Assembly (NCBI RefSeq): GCF_015732155.1
Contig: NZ_WIQK01000001.1
Span: forward strand, 1,312,001 to 1,376,000
Direction of reading: 5' to 3'
Length of the DNA: 64,000 nt
Source: Pectinatus sottacetonis
Lineage (GTDB): Bacteria; Bacillota; Negativicutes; Selenomonadales; Selenomonadaceae
Shown here: positions 1 through 8,291 of the stretch, piece after piece
How positions within the stretch are numbered: the first letter of the stretch is position 1
Layout of the letters: every line of letters starts with the position of its first letter
Program-made: the position numbers and the translations under genes
The notes under the pieces: generated by a model
Told to the model about the DNA's origin: nothing
Databases searched by the model: none
The model's input: only the letters and a program-made list of their open reading frames with translations

Positions 1-685
1 ATGCCTGGCTGAGTGGGGCTGTTTCACTGGATGTATTAATATTTTTATTTAAAAGTTTTTTATCAGGATAGGCCATAATAATTCCTTTGGTGTTAAGCAG
101 AAACGCGGAACTTCCTTCAAATGGATGAATTTTATTTACTGTTGCAAAAATCGTATCTACAAGTACATCTTCTGATAGGACTCCACGTGTTTCACCAGCA
201 TTATTTTTTAGTGGCATACATATAGGCATGGCTACCTTATTGGTTACTTTATCAAGGTAAGGTTCACCGAAAGTGAGCTGGCTGGCAGCTATGGCATCTT
301 TATACCACGAGCGCGTCCGTGAATCAAAGTTGGCGGGGGCAGTCCATCCAGAACCGTCGACAATAGAACCATCAGTCTTGCTGCCAAAGTATAGATCACT
401 GATATTAGCATCAGCATTTTTAAAACCGGTTACCATAGATAAGGTTATTGGCCCATCTCCGGCTAATTCATTGATAGTAGCTGCTTTTGTTTTTAAGACG
501 GCAGCCCTGCTGGTCAGCCAGCCGTCAAGCTGATTGCTGGTTGCATTTACTATTGATTTTGATCTTTCCTGAATTTGTGTAGTCAGCATTTTTTCCGCAT
601 AGAAATATGCAACACAGGAAATTGCTATGACTATTATCGTTATTAATAGTGAAAATACAAGAGTCATTTTTTTCTTCAGATTCAT
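1..685 (-). CDS. Methyl-accepting chemotaxis-type receptor, N-terminal part (truncated by window edge)
   Basis: The visible 228 residues begin MNLKKKMTLVFSLL and form one membrane segment (about residues 8-29). An extracytoplasmic double-Cache-type sensor follows, with a typical RSWYKDAI motif and a later FLLNTKGIIMAYPD stretch. This is the usual N-terminal half of a chemoreceptor that binds a small ligand outside the cell and signals to CheA. The signalling half lies beyond base 1, so a Cache-containing diguanylate cyclase or kinase cannot be excluded. The start at 685 is chosen because GAGGGA lies about 8 bases upstream. A second ATG at 667 is less well placed. Family-level call; the Cache fold is inferred from motif and layout. 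Confidence 0.7.
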   Translation of the reverse strand, partial: MNLKKKMTLVFSLLITIIVIAISCVAYFYAEKMLTTQIQERSKSIVNATSNQLDGWLTSRAAVLKTKAATINELAGDGPITLSMVTGFKNADANISDLYFGSKTDGSIVDGSGWTAPANFDSRTRSWYKDAIAASQLTFGEPYLDKVTNKVAMPICMPLKNNAGETRGVLSEDVLVDTIFATVNKIHPFEGSSAFLLNTKGIIMAYPDKKLLNKNINTSSETAPLSQA

Positions 686-872
686 TTCGTATCCCTCGAT
701 TCTATGTTCTTATATTCTAAAAAAGACTATAGCAATAAGTATAATGCTTAGTCTTCATTGACTGGGAATATAATAAATTACCAAATCCGTTACTATATAT
801 ATTATATTATATTGTATATATTGTCCATTAAAAATAGTAAATGAGGGATACATTTTGCAAATAATATTAATA

Positions 873-915
873 AAAATGTCTTAACGCATAATAAATTTGT
901 ACGTTAAGACATTTT
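873..915 (-). terminator. Intrinsic terminator after the flavodoxin gene
   Basis: A perfect 14-bp inverted repeat (873-886 with 902-915, arms AAAATGTCTTAACG / CGTTAAGACATTTT) lies 46 bases past the flavodoxin stop. On the minus strand it runs into a T-rich tract. It also separates this operon from the chemoreceptor promoter region at 686-870. Confidence 0.75.
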
Positions 916-960
916 ATGTATACTATAAAAAATAATAAAAAAGTAGTTATAGTATTTATA

Positions 961-1392
961 TTAATATTGGGAAAAAAGTGTTCCAAAAATTTTACAAGCA
1001 TTGATATCATTATCATCGGGGGAAGAATGTACAATAAGCCCTTTATTGTCGAATAATAAAGCATGATCATCTTTTATGCGTTCCTGCCACAAGCGCATCC
1101 ATTCACCATCACCCCAGTCATAAGAACCAAATAAGGCAATTTTTTTATTTTTTAGAAAAGGTTCAAGTGTGGTGAAAACAGGTTCAAATTCAGATGGTTC
1201 TAATTCTTCGGCACCCATGGCTGGACAGCCAAAAGCTATTTTGGGAAATTCTTTTATACGTTCAGAAGAAAAATTTGATATTTCAAATATTTCACAATTG
1301 TTACCTGCATCACTAATCCCCTCAGCAATAGCTTTAGCCATTTGTTCAGTATTACCGGTGCCGCTCCAATAAATTACAGCAGTTTTTTCCAT
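961..1392 (-). CDS. Short-chain flavodoxin
   Basis: A 143-residue FMN-binding electron carrier of normal short flavodoxin length. The N-terminal phosphate-binding loop reads YWSGTGNTEQMA, and later loops (GCPAMGAEELE, FGSYDWGDGEWM) match the isoalloxazine-contacting regions. It would shuttle low-potential electrons in the cytoplasm in place of ferredoxin. The ATG at 1392 is preferred over the in-frame ATG at 1404 because GAGGT sits 6 bases before it; the upstream ATG would put this ribosome site inside the coding region. The gene follows a DUF3793 gene by about 20 bases on the same strand, a pairing common in anaerobic Firmicutes, so the two are probably cotranscribed. Confidence 0.9.
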   Translation of the reverse strand: MEKTAVIYWSGTGNTEQMAKAIAEGISDAGNNCEIFEISNFSSERIKEFPKIAFGCPAMGAEELEPSEFEPVFTTLEPFLKNKKIALFGSYDWGDGEWMRLWQERIKDDHALLFDNKGLIVHSSPDDNDINACKIFGTLFSQY

Positions 1393-1412
1393 ATTATACC
1401 TCATTTCTTTTA

Positions 1413-1982
1413 CTATACAGCAGTCATAATATTTTCAAGATGCATTCCATTGGCCAGATAACGACAGAAGCGATGGCAGCATTTTGTATATTGTGAAAAT
1501 AATTTTTCTGCGGCTTCTGTATCAGAATATACTTTCCATTGACCGCAGAATTTAAAATTTTGTCCATTATTTTTGATAAATCCTTGAACATCGGGAAGGG
1601 GATAACCTAAAAAAATTCCTATTTCGTGAGGAAAGCCTTTTTGCAAAAGCATCCGTACTTTTAAATAGCGCAGACACGACAGGACATTATTAAAATCTTT
1701 ATAACCATATGTCTGGAGAAAATTTTTAATTTCTTTTTTTGATAACAATTGTTTTAAAATAGGTTTGTGATAAATAAGAATAAGACGATAATGTAAGGAG
1801 TCAGATACTGTAAACATATAAACATCGTTGCATTTTAGGCATTTTTGATATTTTTGTTGGATCTGCCTGAAATTATTAAGTTTATTCTTATTTATGGAAA
1901 TTAAATTGCCAGCTTTTATTCCAGCAAGAGTGGGAGCGCAATGAAAAGCCAGTAAGTGTTCAAATTGGTCGAAAGAGCCCAT
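1413..1982 (-). CDS. DUF3793 family protein
   Basis: A 189-residue cytoplasmic protein matching the DUF3793 pattern: an N-terminal FEHLLAFHCAPTLAGIKAGNL segment, a central Lys-rich part, and the family hallmark FPHEIGIFLGYPLPDVQGF near residues 115-135. It has several cysteines (CLKC near 48, CC near 168). The biochemical function of the family is unknown. It is upstream of and cotranscribed with a flavodoxin gene, an association that suggests a role linked to redox or iron-poor conditions; that is inference. The first ATG is used, and a GGAGG-like sequence precedes it. Confidence 0.85.
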   Translation of the reverse strand: MGSFDQFEHLLAFHCAPTLAGIKAGNLISINKNKLNNFRQIQQKYQKCLKCNDVYMFTVSDSLHYRLILIYHKPILKQLLSKKEIKNFLQTYGYKDFNNVLSCLRYLKVRMLLQKGFPHEIGIFLGYPLPDVQGFIKNNGQNFKFCGQWKVYSDTEAAEKLFSQYTKCCHRFCRYLANGMHLENIMTAV

Positions 1983-2149
1983 ATGTTTTCCTCCAAATAA
2001 TTGATAATGATTTTCAATAGCATAAACAATTATAATATAAATGATAATTGTTTTTAATAATAAAATAAAAAAATCTTAAAATATATATAATATTTATGGA
2101 AATAAAGAAAAATCTTGAAGGATAAACAACAAAACTATTTTTTGTTAAG

Positions 2150-2428
2150 TTATACACAACTTATACACAATTTTGTTGATAAGTGGATAAAATTGTGTAT
2201 AAGTTTTTGGAGAGTATTATAATTATTGTATTAAATTATCCACAAGAGAAAAAATATAGTGTTGATAACTTTAAAAAAAGTATTTTTGTAGTAAATAAGT
2301 TATGCACAAAATTATCAACAGGCTGTGGATAATTTAATAAAAGCACAACTATATATCATAATAGAACCTTATGGTTAAAGGATTTATAGAAATAAAGATA
2401 ACTACCTATAATTAGATAGTTATCAACA
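2150..2428. other. DnaA-box cluster, candidate chromosomal origin (oriC) or DnaA-titration site
   Basis: Six 9-mers fit TTATNCACA exactly: 2150-2158, 2161-2169, 2194-2202 (minus), 2236-2244, 2300-2308 and 2324-2332 (minus). Five more differ by one base: 2174-2182 (minus), 2182-2190 (minus), 2260-2268 (minus), 2312-2320 and 2420-2428. The sites occur in both orientations with short spacing, as in bacterial origins. The cluster lies in a gene-free 977-bp region. Genes on its left point left and the first genes on its right point right. Very AT-rich DNA follows (2429-2900) and could serve as an unwinding element. No dnaA, dnaN or rpmH is nearby, so a non-origin DnaA-binding locus remains possible. 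Confidence 0.6.
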
Positions 2429-2875
2429 AAGAGTAAACGTATACAAAATATATGGTAGTATGTTTTTGCGGAGTGTGTGTAAAAAACACATGCAATGTTT
2501 TATTGTAAATACGGTAAAGCTTTTATTAAAAGGCTTTATCGTATTTAATAAAATATTTATAATTTGGTGTATGTATAATAAGGATAGATGTATTTATTTT
2601 TTAGTTGTGGATAATAATAGAATAGACAATAATAAAATGGATATTATAAATAGTATTAATATAAAAAATTCCTGTTTATGTAATAGCTATATGTGAATAA
2701 GGATATAGCTGATTTTGTTACTTTTTTATTTAGCAATAATTATTATTTAAAAATAAAAAAAATTATAGGAAAATAAATATTTAAGATAAAAAATGAAAAC
2801 GCTAGAAATAATGAGATAAATTCGTAAAAAATATTAGTTAATCCTAAATATAGAGATTTTATTTTTAAGTAATAA
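2429..2875. other. AT-rich gene-free stretch beside the DnaA-box cluster, with one hairpin
   Basis: No credible gene is seen here. An open frame at 2460-2696 has low-complexity, Ile/Asn-rich coding and no ribosome site. A near-perfect 13-bp inverted repeat (2508-2520 with 2533-2545, one mismatch) forms a hairpin around TTTTATTAAAAG. The rest is almost entirely A and T and would melt easily. Confidence 0.5.
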
Positions 2876-2890
2876 TTATTATAATTATAA
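2876..2890. promoter_or_regulatory. Candidate Per box upstream of rubrerythrin
   Basis: The 15-mer TTATTATAATTATAA matches the Bacillus PerR box TTATAATNATTATAA at all but one defined position. It lies 70 bases before the rubrerythrin start. Rubrerythrins are common PerR targets in anaerobic Firmicutes. The surrounding AT-richness makes chance matches plausible. Confidence 0.35.
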
Positions 2891-2959
2891 ACGTCAAAGA
2901 TAAAGACAGCTTATAGTAAGGCTGGATAATATAGTACATAAATTGGAGGAATATTTATT

Positions 2960-3505
2960 ATGAAAAAATGGGTTTGCAGCGTTTGTGGTTATGTCTATGA
3001 AGGAGAACAGCCACCTGAGCAATGTCCTATTTGTAAAGCTCCTGCTGCTAAATTTGTAGAACAGACCGGTGAACTTGTATTTGCTGACGAACATCGTGTC
3101 GGAATAGCTAAAGGTGTTGATGAACGTGTGGTAGAAGGTCTGCGTCAGAATTTTAGTGGTGAATGTTCCGAAGTAGGGATGTATCTTGCTATGAGCCGTG
3201 TGGCTGAACGTGAAGGATATCCTGAAATATCAGAAGCTTATAAGCGCTATGCATTTGAAGAAGCTGAACATGCTTCCAAGTTTGCTGAATTGCTTGGTGA
3301 AGTTGTTACTGATAGTACTAAGAAAAATCTAGAAATGCGTGTAGCAGCCGAACATGGTGCTTGCCAGGGTAAGCTTGATTTAGCTAAATTAGCTAAAGAA
3401 TTGAACTTGGATGCTATTCATGATACTGTTCACGAAATGGCAAAAGATGAAGCCCGTCACGGGTGTGGCTTTAATGGACTCTTAAAACGTTATTTTGGTA
3501 AATAA
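2960..3505 (+). CDS. Reverse rubrerythrin (rubredoxin domain first)
   Basis: A 181-residue cytoplasmic peroxide-reducing protein. The N-terminal rubredoxin-like domain has the iron ligands C6, C9, C22 and C25 in CSVCGY and CPICKAP. A ferritin-like four-helix di-iron domain follows, with Glu/His motifs [27 protein letters not shown] and DEARHGCGF. This order is the reverse of classical rubrerythrin and matches the clostridial oxygen- and peroxide-defence proteins, which reduce hydrogen peroxide using NADH-derived electrons. The start has GGAGGA 10 bases upstream. It is a single-gene unit with its own strong terminator; a PerR-like box lies upstream. Confidence 0.93.
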   Translation: MKKWVCSVCGYVYEGEQPPEQCPICKAPAAKFVEQTGELVFADEHRVGIAKGVDERVVEGLRQNFSGECSEVGMYLAMSRVAEREGYPEISEAYKRYAFEEAEHASKFAELLGEVVTDSTKKNLEMRVAAEHGACQGKLDLAKLAKELNLDAIHDTVHEMAKDEARHGCGFNGLLKRYFGK

Positions 3506-3527
3506 AATATAATTATATAAGAATGCG

Positions 3528-3585
3528 AAAGGGCTGTATGTTAATATGTTTTTAAGGGAAAAGGCATATTAACATACAGCCCTTT
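3528..3585 (+). terminator. Strong intrinsic terminator after rubrerythrin
   Basis: A perfect 21-bp inverted repeat (3528-3548 with 3565-3585) containing AAAGGGCTGTATG, followed by CTTTTTT. Confidence 0.9.
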
Positions 3586-3766
3586 CTTTTTTATAAATAA
3601 AAAGGACTGTAGTATAGTAATATTTGCAATATATATTATATTAGTACACTAGTATAATATGAATTGAATATTTTATTCTATAAATAGAAATGTTTTTATT
3701 AACCAGTCATATTTATTTTGTGATATTATATAAATATAAAATATTTATGGATGAGAGTGTTGGGTT

Positions 3767-4468
3767 ATGGCTGATAAAATAAAGGACATACTAAAAAAAG
3801 TTTTAAGCGTGGAAATTGCCGATAATACTAATCAATTTTATTATAAAGCAAAAATAAAATTGATAATGAATAGTGAAATCGATTTTGAAATATTGAGAAT
3901 ATATGATAAAAATAAATTGCCGTTTAAGGAAAATGATTTTGTTACAGTTAAGTTAAAAACGGAAGAATGTTGTTATAGCTTTGAAGGAAAGTGTACTTAT
4001 ATAAAAAAAGGCTATTTTTTTACTTTAAGTGTAACATATCCTCGCAATTTACAGCGAGAACAAAATAGGGAATTTGTCAGGACAAGCATAGATAAAGAAC
4101 TAACGCTGTTTTTAGTCTGCCGAGATGAAAATAGAAGGAAAGTAGAAATGCCGCCAAATAGTTTTTCCATAAAGCTGAATAACGTAAAAAGTGTTGATAT
4201 AAGTGGCGGAGGAATGGCTTTTTATAATAATATATACATAAAGCCAGGTACAGATGTTGTTATTGATTTACAATTTGTTGCGCCTGAATTGGGTGATTTA
4301 CGTCAGAAAGCTACTATATTACGGTGTAATAAGGTGGAAAATAATAAAGAGTTATATATGACAGCAGCTGAATTTATGGACATACCATTTGCAGTGCAGG
4401 AACGGATAAATAAATTTGTATTTACGCAGATAAGAAAAAAAGCACAGGAAAAAAAGAAATCATCTTGA
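3767..4468 (+). CDS. PilZ-domain c-di-GMP receptor, YcgR-like (copy 1)
   Basis: A 233-residue cytoplasmic protein with a YcgR-type N-terminal beta domain (about residues 1-98) and a C-terminal PilZ domain. Both c-di-GMP binding motifs are intact: R101-EFV-R105 (RxxxR) and D144-I-S146-GGG (DxSxxG). Such proteins couple cyclic-di-GMP level to motility or exopolysaccharide output. It is followed 57 bases later by a paralogue of nearly the same length and motif arrangement, so this is a local duplication. The ATG at 3767 has GGATGAGAG upstream. Confidence 0.88.
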   Translation: MADKIKDILKKVLSVEIADNTNQFYYKAKIKLIMNSEIDFEILRIYDKNKLPFKENDFVTVKLKTEECCYSFEGKCTYIKKGYFFTLSVTYPRNLQREQNREFVRTSIDKELTLFLVCRDENRRKVEMPPNSFSIKLNNVKSVDISGGGMAFYNNIYIKPGTDVVIDLQFVAPELGDLRQKATILRCNKVENNKELYMTAAEFMDIPFAVQERINKFVFTQIRKKAQEKKKSS

Positions 4469-4525
4469 TGGTGATGGAAAAATGAATAATGGAAATTTTA
4501 TTAAGGATGAGAAAGTAGGACTGTT

Positions 4526-5233
4526 ATGGCAGACAATATAAAAAATATTTTGCAGAAAGTTTTGAGTGTAGAGCTACGACCTGAGCATAGGCAGGAAAAA
4601 GTCTATAAGGCAAAAATTGAATTAATAATGAACAGTGAAGTAGATTTTGTATTGGCAATGGATAATAATGAAAATTTTTTTAAAAAGGGAGAATATGTTA
4701 TTGGAAGCTTGAAAATGGAGAATTGCTGCTATAATTTTAAGGAACGATGTATTGGTATACATAAAGGGCAGTTTTTCACCTTGAGCATAGATTATCCCAA
4801 AAACATGCATAGAAAACAAAACAGGGAGTTTGTTCGGGTGGATATTGATAGGGATATATTGATTTTTGTCATTGATAAAGAGGAAAAAAGAAATATAAAT
4901 TCTTTGGCTAAAAGTATGGATGTAAAGGTTACTAATGTAAAAAGTATTGATATAAGCGGTGGTGGACTGGCGTTTTATAATAAAAATTCTCTAGAAATAA
5001 ATACGGAAATAGTAATTGATATGGAATTTATTTCACCAAAATTAAAAGATCGGCGACAGAGGGCAGAGGTACTGCGTTGCACTAAAATTAATGCTAAAAA
5101 AGGAAAGTATCTTGTTGCCGTGAAATTTATTGGAACATCATTTGCAGTACAGGAAAATATTAACCATTATGTTTTTGACAAAATTCGCAGTAAACAACAA
5201 ATGAAAAAAAGACCATTAAATTTACTTAATTAG
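4526..5233 (+). CDS. PilZ-domain c-di-GMP receptor, YcgR-like (copy 2)
   Basis: A 235-residue paralogue of the preceding gene, sharing segments such as KQNREFVR and the SIDISGGG core. The PilZ motifs are complete (R100-EFV-R104 and D142-I-S144-GGG). The two differ most in residues 15-60 and in the loop after the RxxxR motif, so they may differ in partner or affinity. It probably shares a transcript with copy 1 and possibly with the epimerase gene 45 bases downstream. The target of either copy cannot be read from the sequence. Confidence 0.88.
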   Translation: MADNIKNILQKVLSVELRPEHRQEKVYKAKIELIMNSEVDFVLAMDNNENFFKKGEYVIGSLKMENCCYNFKERCIGIHKGQFFTLSIDYPKNMHRKQNREFVRVDIDRDILIFVIDKEEKRNINSLAKSMDVKVTNVKSIDISGGGLAFYNKNSLEINTEIVIDMEFISPKLKDRRQRAEVLRCTKINAKKGKYLVAVKFIGTSFAVQENINHYVFDKIRSKQQMKKRPLNLLN

Positions 5234-5278
5234 GCTTATGACGGGTGTTTATTTTAAATTTATGGAAGAGGTATGATT

Positions 5279-6148
5279 ATGTTATATAGTCTAGAAAATA
5301 AATATGTAAAAATTGCTGTGGATAGTTTAGGAGCAGAGCTTAAATCTTTGTTTTCACGAGAAAACAACAGAGAAAATATGTGGAATGGAGATCCTGCTTA
5401 TTGGAAAAGGCGGTCCCCAATTTTGTTTCCTGTAGTGGGACGGTTAAAAGAGCAAAAATACAGATATAATGGTAAGCTATACGAAATGAGCCAGCATGGA
5501 TTTGCCCGAGATAAAGAATTTAAATTGTTTGAAAAAGAAAAAAATAAAATAACATTTTTGTTATGCGATGATGAGAGTACATATCAAATTTATCCATTTA
5601 GGTTTAACTTATTCATAGAATATGAGTTGTTGGATAAAAAGGTAATTGTCAGGTGGAAAGTCATTAATACAGATAATAAATTAATATATTTTTCTATAGG
5701 GGCACATCCAGCGTTCATATGTCCGTCAGCACCAGCAGAAAAAATCTGTCATTTGCAGTTTGATACGGCTGGACCGTTGACATATAAATTATTGAATAGT
5801 GATTCCTTAATGGAAAATACGGAATATAATTTATCATTAGAAAATAATATATGGAGTTTTACCAAAGATGTATTTGCTGATGATGCTCTGGTATTTGAAG
5901 ATTATCAGATTAAGGAAGTGGCGATGCTGGATAATGAAGATAAACCGTATCTAACTATGCATTTTGCGGCACCAGTTGTAGGAATTTGGTCTCCGGCGCA
6001 TAAAAATGCACCTTTTATCTGTATTGAACCATGGTATGGCCGCTGTGATGCAGTAAATTATTCTGGGGAATTAAGGAACCGGGAATATGGAAATAGTTTA
6101 CCTGGCGGGGCAGCTTTTTCAACGAAGTATGAGATTGAACTTGGCTGA
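5279..6148 (+). CDS. Aldose 1-epimerase family protein (LacX-like)
   Basis: A 289-residue galactose-mutarotase-fold protein, the shorter LacX-like branch. Conserved pieces are FPVVGRLK, the histidine loop QHGFARDKEF, a second histidine in GAHPAF and the C-terminal glutamate in CIEPWYGRCD. It probably interconverts anomers of a sugar or sugar phosphate in the cytoplasm; the substrate is unknown. The ATG at 5279 is preferred to the one at 5273 because the GAAGAGG ribosome site sits 7 bases before it. It is distinct from the full-length galM at 56118. Confidence 0.82.
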   Translation: MLYSLENKYVKIAVDSLGAELKSLFSRENNRENMWNGDPAYWKRRSPILFPVVGRLKEQKYRYNGKLYEMSQHGFARDKEFKLFEKEKNKITFLLCDDESTYQIYPFRFNLFIEYELLDKKVIVRWKVINTDNKLIYFSIGAHPAFICPSAPAEKICHLQFDTAGPLTYKLLNSDSLMENTEYNLSLENNIWSFTKDVFADDALVFEDYQIKEVAMLDNEDKPYLTMHFAAPVVGIWSPAHKNAPFICIEPWYGRCDAVNYSGELRNREYGNSLPGGAAFSTKYEIELG

Positions 6149-6172
6149 ATATGAAGTACTTATTTGAATTTC

Positions 6173-6220
6173 TATATAATAAAGGATACATATTATATAA
6201 TATGTATCCTTTATTATATA
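6173..6220. terminator. Bidirectional terminator between convergent genes
   Basis: A perfect inverted repeat with arms of at least 20 bp (6173-6192 with 6201-6220) contains AAAGGATACATA and its complement. It lies between the convergent ends of the epimerase (plus) and OPT transporter (minus) genes, with AT-rich flanks on both sides. Confidence 0.8.
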
Positions 6221-6234
6221 AGTAATATTTATAG

Positions 6235-8151
6235 TTATCTTTTTGCTGTCATGGCTTTTTTATATATGAACACACATAAAATCAAATAAAGAAACAACCC
6301 TAGATATGTGGCGGTTGGAGTTTTAGCCCAGGCTTCTTGAAAATAGTTAAAACCTAATATTCTAGTTATAGCACTTAGCAAACTGCCAATAGCACCACCG
6401 GCTATTAAACCTGAAGCAATGGTTTGTCCTCTGCTTAGACGCAGCGAATTTAGTATAGCATCTTTGCTGCTGTGAGAAACAAGATAGGAAATAAGTCCAC
6501 CGACCAGCAGGGGTGTACTTATCTGCATGGGAAGGTAAGCCCCTAGGGCAAATGCAAGCGGAGGAATTTTTATCATCCATAAAATAACAGCCATGCAGGC
6601 ACCTGCCAGGTACAGCATCCAATGGGCGCTGCCACCATCCATTAGAGGTTTTACTATGGCAGCCATAGCGTTAGCTTGCGGAGCAGGTAAAGCTTCTTTC
6701 CCGACAAATCCATAGGCCTGATTGAGCAGGATAATGACGCCTATGGATAATACAGAAGTCATTATAAGAGAAACAATTTGCCATTGTTCCATTTTTTTCG
6801 GAGTGGCACCTAATAAGTTGGCAACTTTTAATTCAGACATAAAATTACCAGATACACCTAAAGATGTGCATAAAAAAGCGGCCATCATCAGAACGGCTGT
6901 TATGCCCATAGAACCATGCATACCGGCTTTACCCAAAACAACAGATGATATTATAAGCATAAAAATAGTCATACCGGAGACGGGTTCACTGCTGGTAAAA
7001 GCAATGGAACTTATTCCGACAACGGAGAAAAGCATGGTAAAAATGGCTATAATGATAAATGCCAATAGTGTCTGAAGTATGTTCTGCGAAAAATAAATAT
7101 GGAAGAATACGGTAAATAGTATTGTTACTAAAATAGCACCTATAACTATAGCTGGAATCGGAATATCCTGCTGGGTTCGCAATAAGTTTTCTTTTATATT
7201 GGTGGATCCTTTAAAAATACCAACAAATACATTTTTTACTACATGCAGCATAACTTTTGACATTGATAAAAGACCAATGATACCAGCCATGGCTAGCATA
7301 CCAATGCCAATATGACGAACGTATTCGCTGAAAACAGCTGTCACAGGTGCATTAGCAAGTAAAATATTATGTCCATTGATTACCATAGTATGGCTGCCAC
7401 CCAGATAATATATAATGGGAACACATACGGTCCAAGAAAAGAAAGATCCAGCAGTTATTATTGCGGCATAGCGCAACCCAGTAAAGTAACCTATACCTAA
7501 TAGCGCTGTTTCAGTATCTAAACTAAAAAGAAGTTTTGTTTTTGCAACTAGATAATGCCCCCAGGTGAAGGCATTGCTGGATATTACTTCCTGCCACCAG
7601 CCAAAAGTGTTAAGGATAAAATCGTAGATAAGAGCAATAATACCACTGCCTACCATTAGTTTTACCTTGCTTTTTTCTCCCGAAGTTAGAACTTCAGCGG
7701 CAGCCTGTCCGGCAGGAAAGGGATATATATCAGCTTTTTCTTCACAGAAATAACGCCGGAAAACAGCAGCAATCAAAACGCCTAATACACTTCCCAGAAC
7801 AATTGGAACGGCCAATTCAAAGTACGTAAGATGGTTATTTCCTAAAATGTAAAAAGCAGGCAGGATAAACATTGCACCGCCGATACCATTGGTGCCGGCA
7901 CTGGCAATCGCTTGAATGTGTATATTTTCTGGAAAGGGATTTTTTCGTTTTAGTATTACCCCCATGCCCATGGCCATGGCTGAAACAGGGGCAAAGGCAT
8001 CAACAGTCTGACCAATTTTCAGGCAGAGATACCCTATTGCTAAAGCAAAAATTGCAGCATAAAATAATCCCCAAAATATGACATACATATTGATTTCGTT
8101 ATATTCTTTATATGGTGATAAAGAATGTGGTGATTTGGGGTTTTCTGTCAT
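6235..8151 (-). CDS. OPT family oligopeptide transporter
   Basis: A 638-residue integral membrane protein with about 14-16 hydrophobic segments. It begins with an OPT-type segment (YLCLKIGQTVDAFAPVSAMAMG) followed by the family loop ASAGTNGIGGAMF near residues 85-100. OPT proteins take up small peptides, or metal chelates in some members, using the proton gradient. The start has AGGAGG 8 bases upstream. The gene follows a Crp/Fnr regulator on the same strand with a 140-base gap that contains a small inverted repeat (CATGA at 8204-8208 with TCATG at 8216-8220), so it may be that regulator's target. Substrate unknown. Confidence 0.88.
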   Translation of the reverse strand: MTENPKSPHSLSPYKEYNEINMYVIFWGLFYAAIFALAIGYLCLKIGQTVDAFAPVSAMAMGMGVILKRKNPFPENIHIQAIASAGTNGIGGAMFILPAFYILGNNHLTYFELAVPIVLGSVLGVLIAAVFRRYFCEEKADIYPFPAGQAAAEVLTSGEKSKVKLMVGSGIIALIYDFILNTFGWWQEVISSNAFTWGHYLVAKTKLLFSLDTETALLGIGYFTGLRYAAIITAGSFFSWTVCVPIIYYLGGSHTMVINGHNILLANAPVTAVFSEYVRHIGIGMLAMAGIIGLLSMSKVMLHVVKNVFVGIFKGSTNIKENLLRTQQDIPIPAIVIGAILVTILFTVFFHIYFSQNILQTLLAFIIIAIFTMLFSVVGISSIAFTSSEPVSGMTIFMLIISSVVLGKAGMHGSMGITAVLMMAAFLCTSLGVSGNFMSELKVANLLGATPKKMEQWQIVSLIMTSVLSIGVIILLNQAYGFVGKEALPAPQANAMAAIVKPLMDGGSAHWMLYLAGACMAVILWMIKIPPLAFALGAYLPMQISTPLLVGGLISYLVSHSSKDAILNSLRLSRGQTIASGLIAGGAIGSLLSAITRILGFNYFQEAWAKTPTATYLGLFLYLILCVFIYKKAMTAKR

Positions 8152-8291
8152 GAAGATTCCTCCTAAGTTTTAATGTAGCAGATATTGTTACAACGGTAAG
8201 TTTCATGATTGTAAGTCATGGATATAATTTAATAAGAAAACTGTATGGAGAGAGATATATAATCCTGAATGGATTTTTATGCAGATTAGTA

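Noticed and set aside
273-533. 86-residue plus-strand frame at the left edge
   Set aside because: It is antisense to a clear Cache-domain receptor on the minus strand and has no family features.
2460-2696. 78-residue open frame inside the DnaA-box region
   Set aside because: Low-complexity Ile/Asn/Lys coding, no ribosome site, overlaps a hairpin; AT-rich DNA gives such frames by chance.
6362-6622. Minus-strand frame within the OPT gene
   Set aside because: A different frame of a long, well-supported transporter gene.
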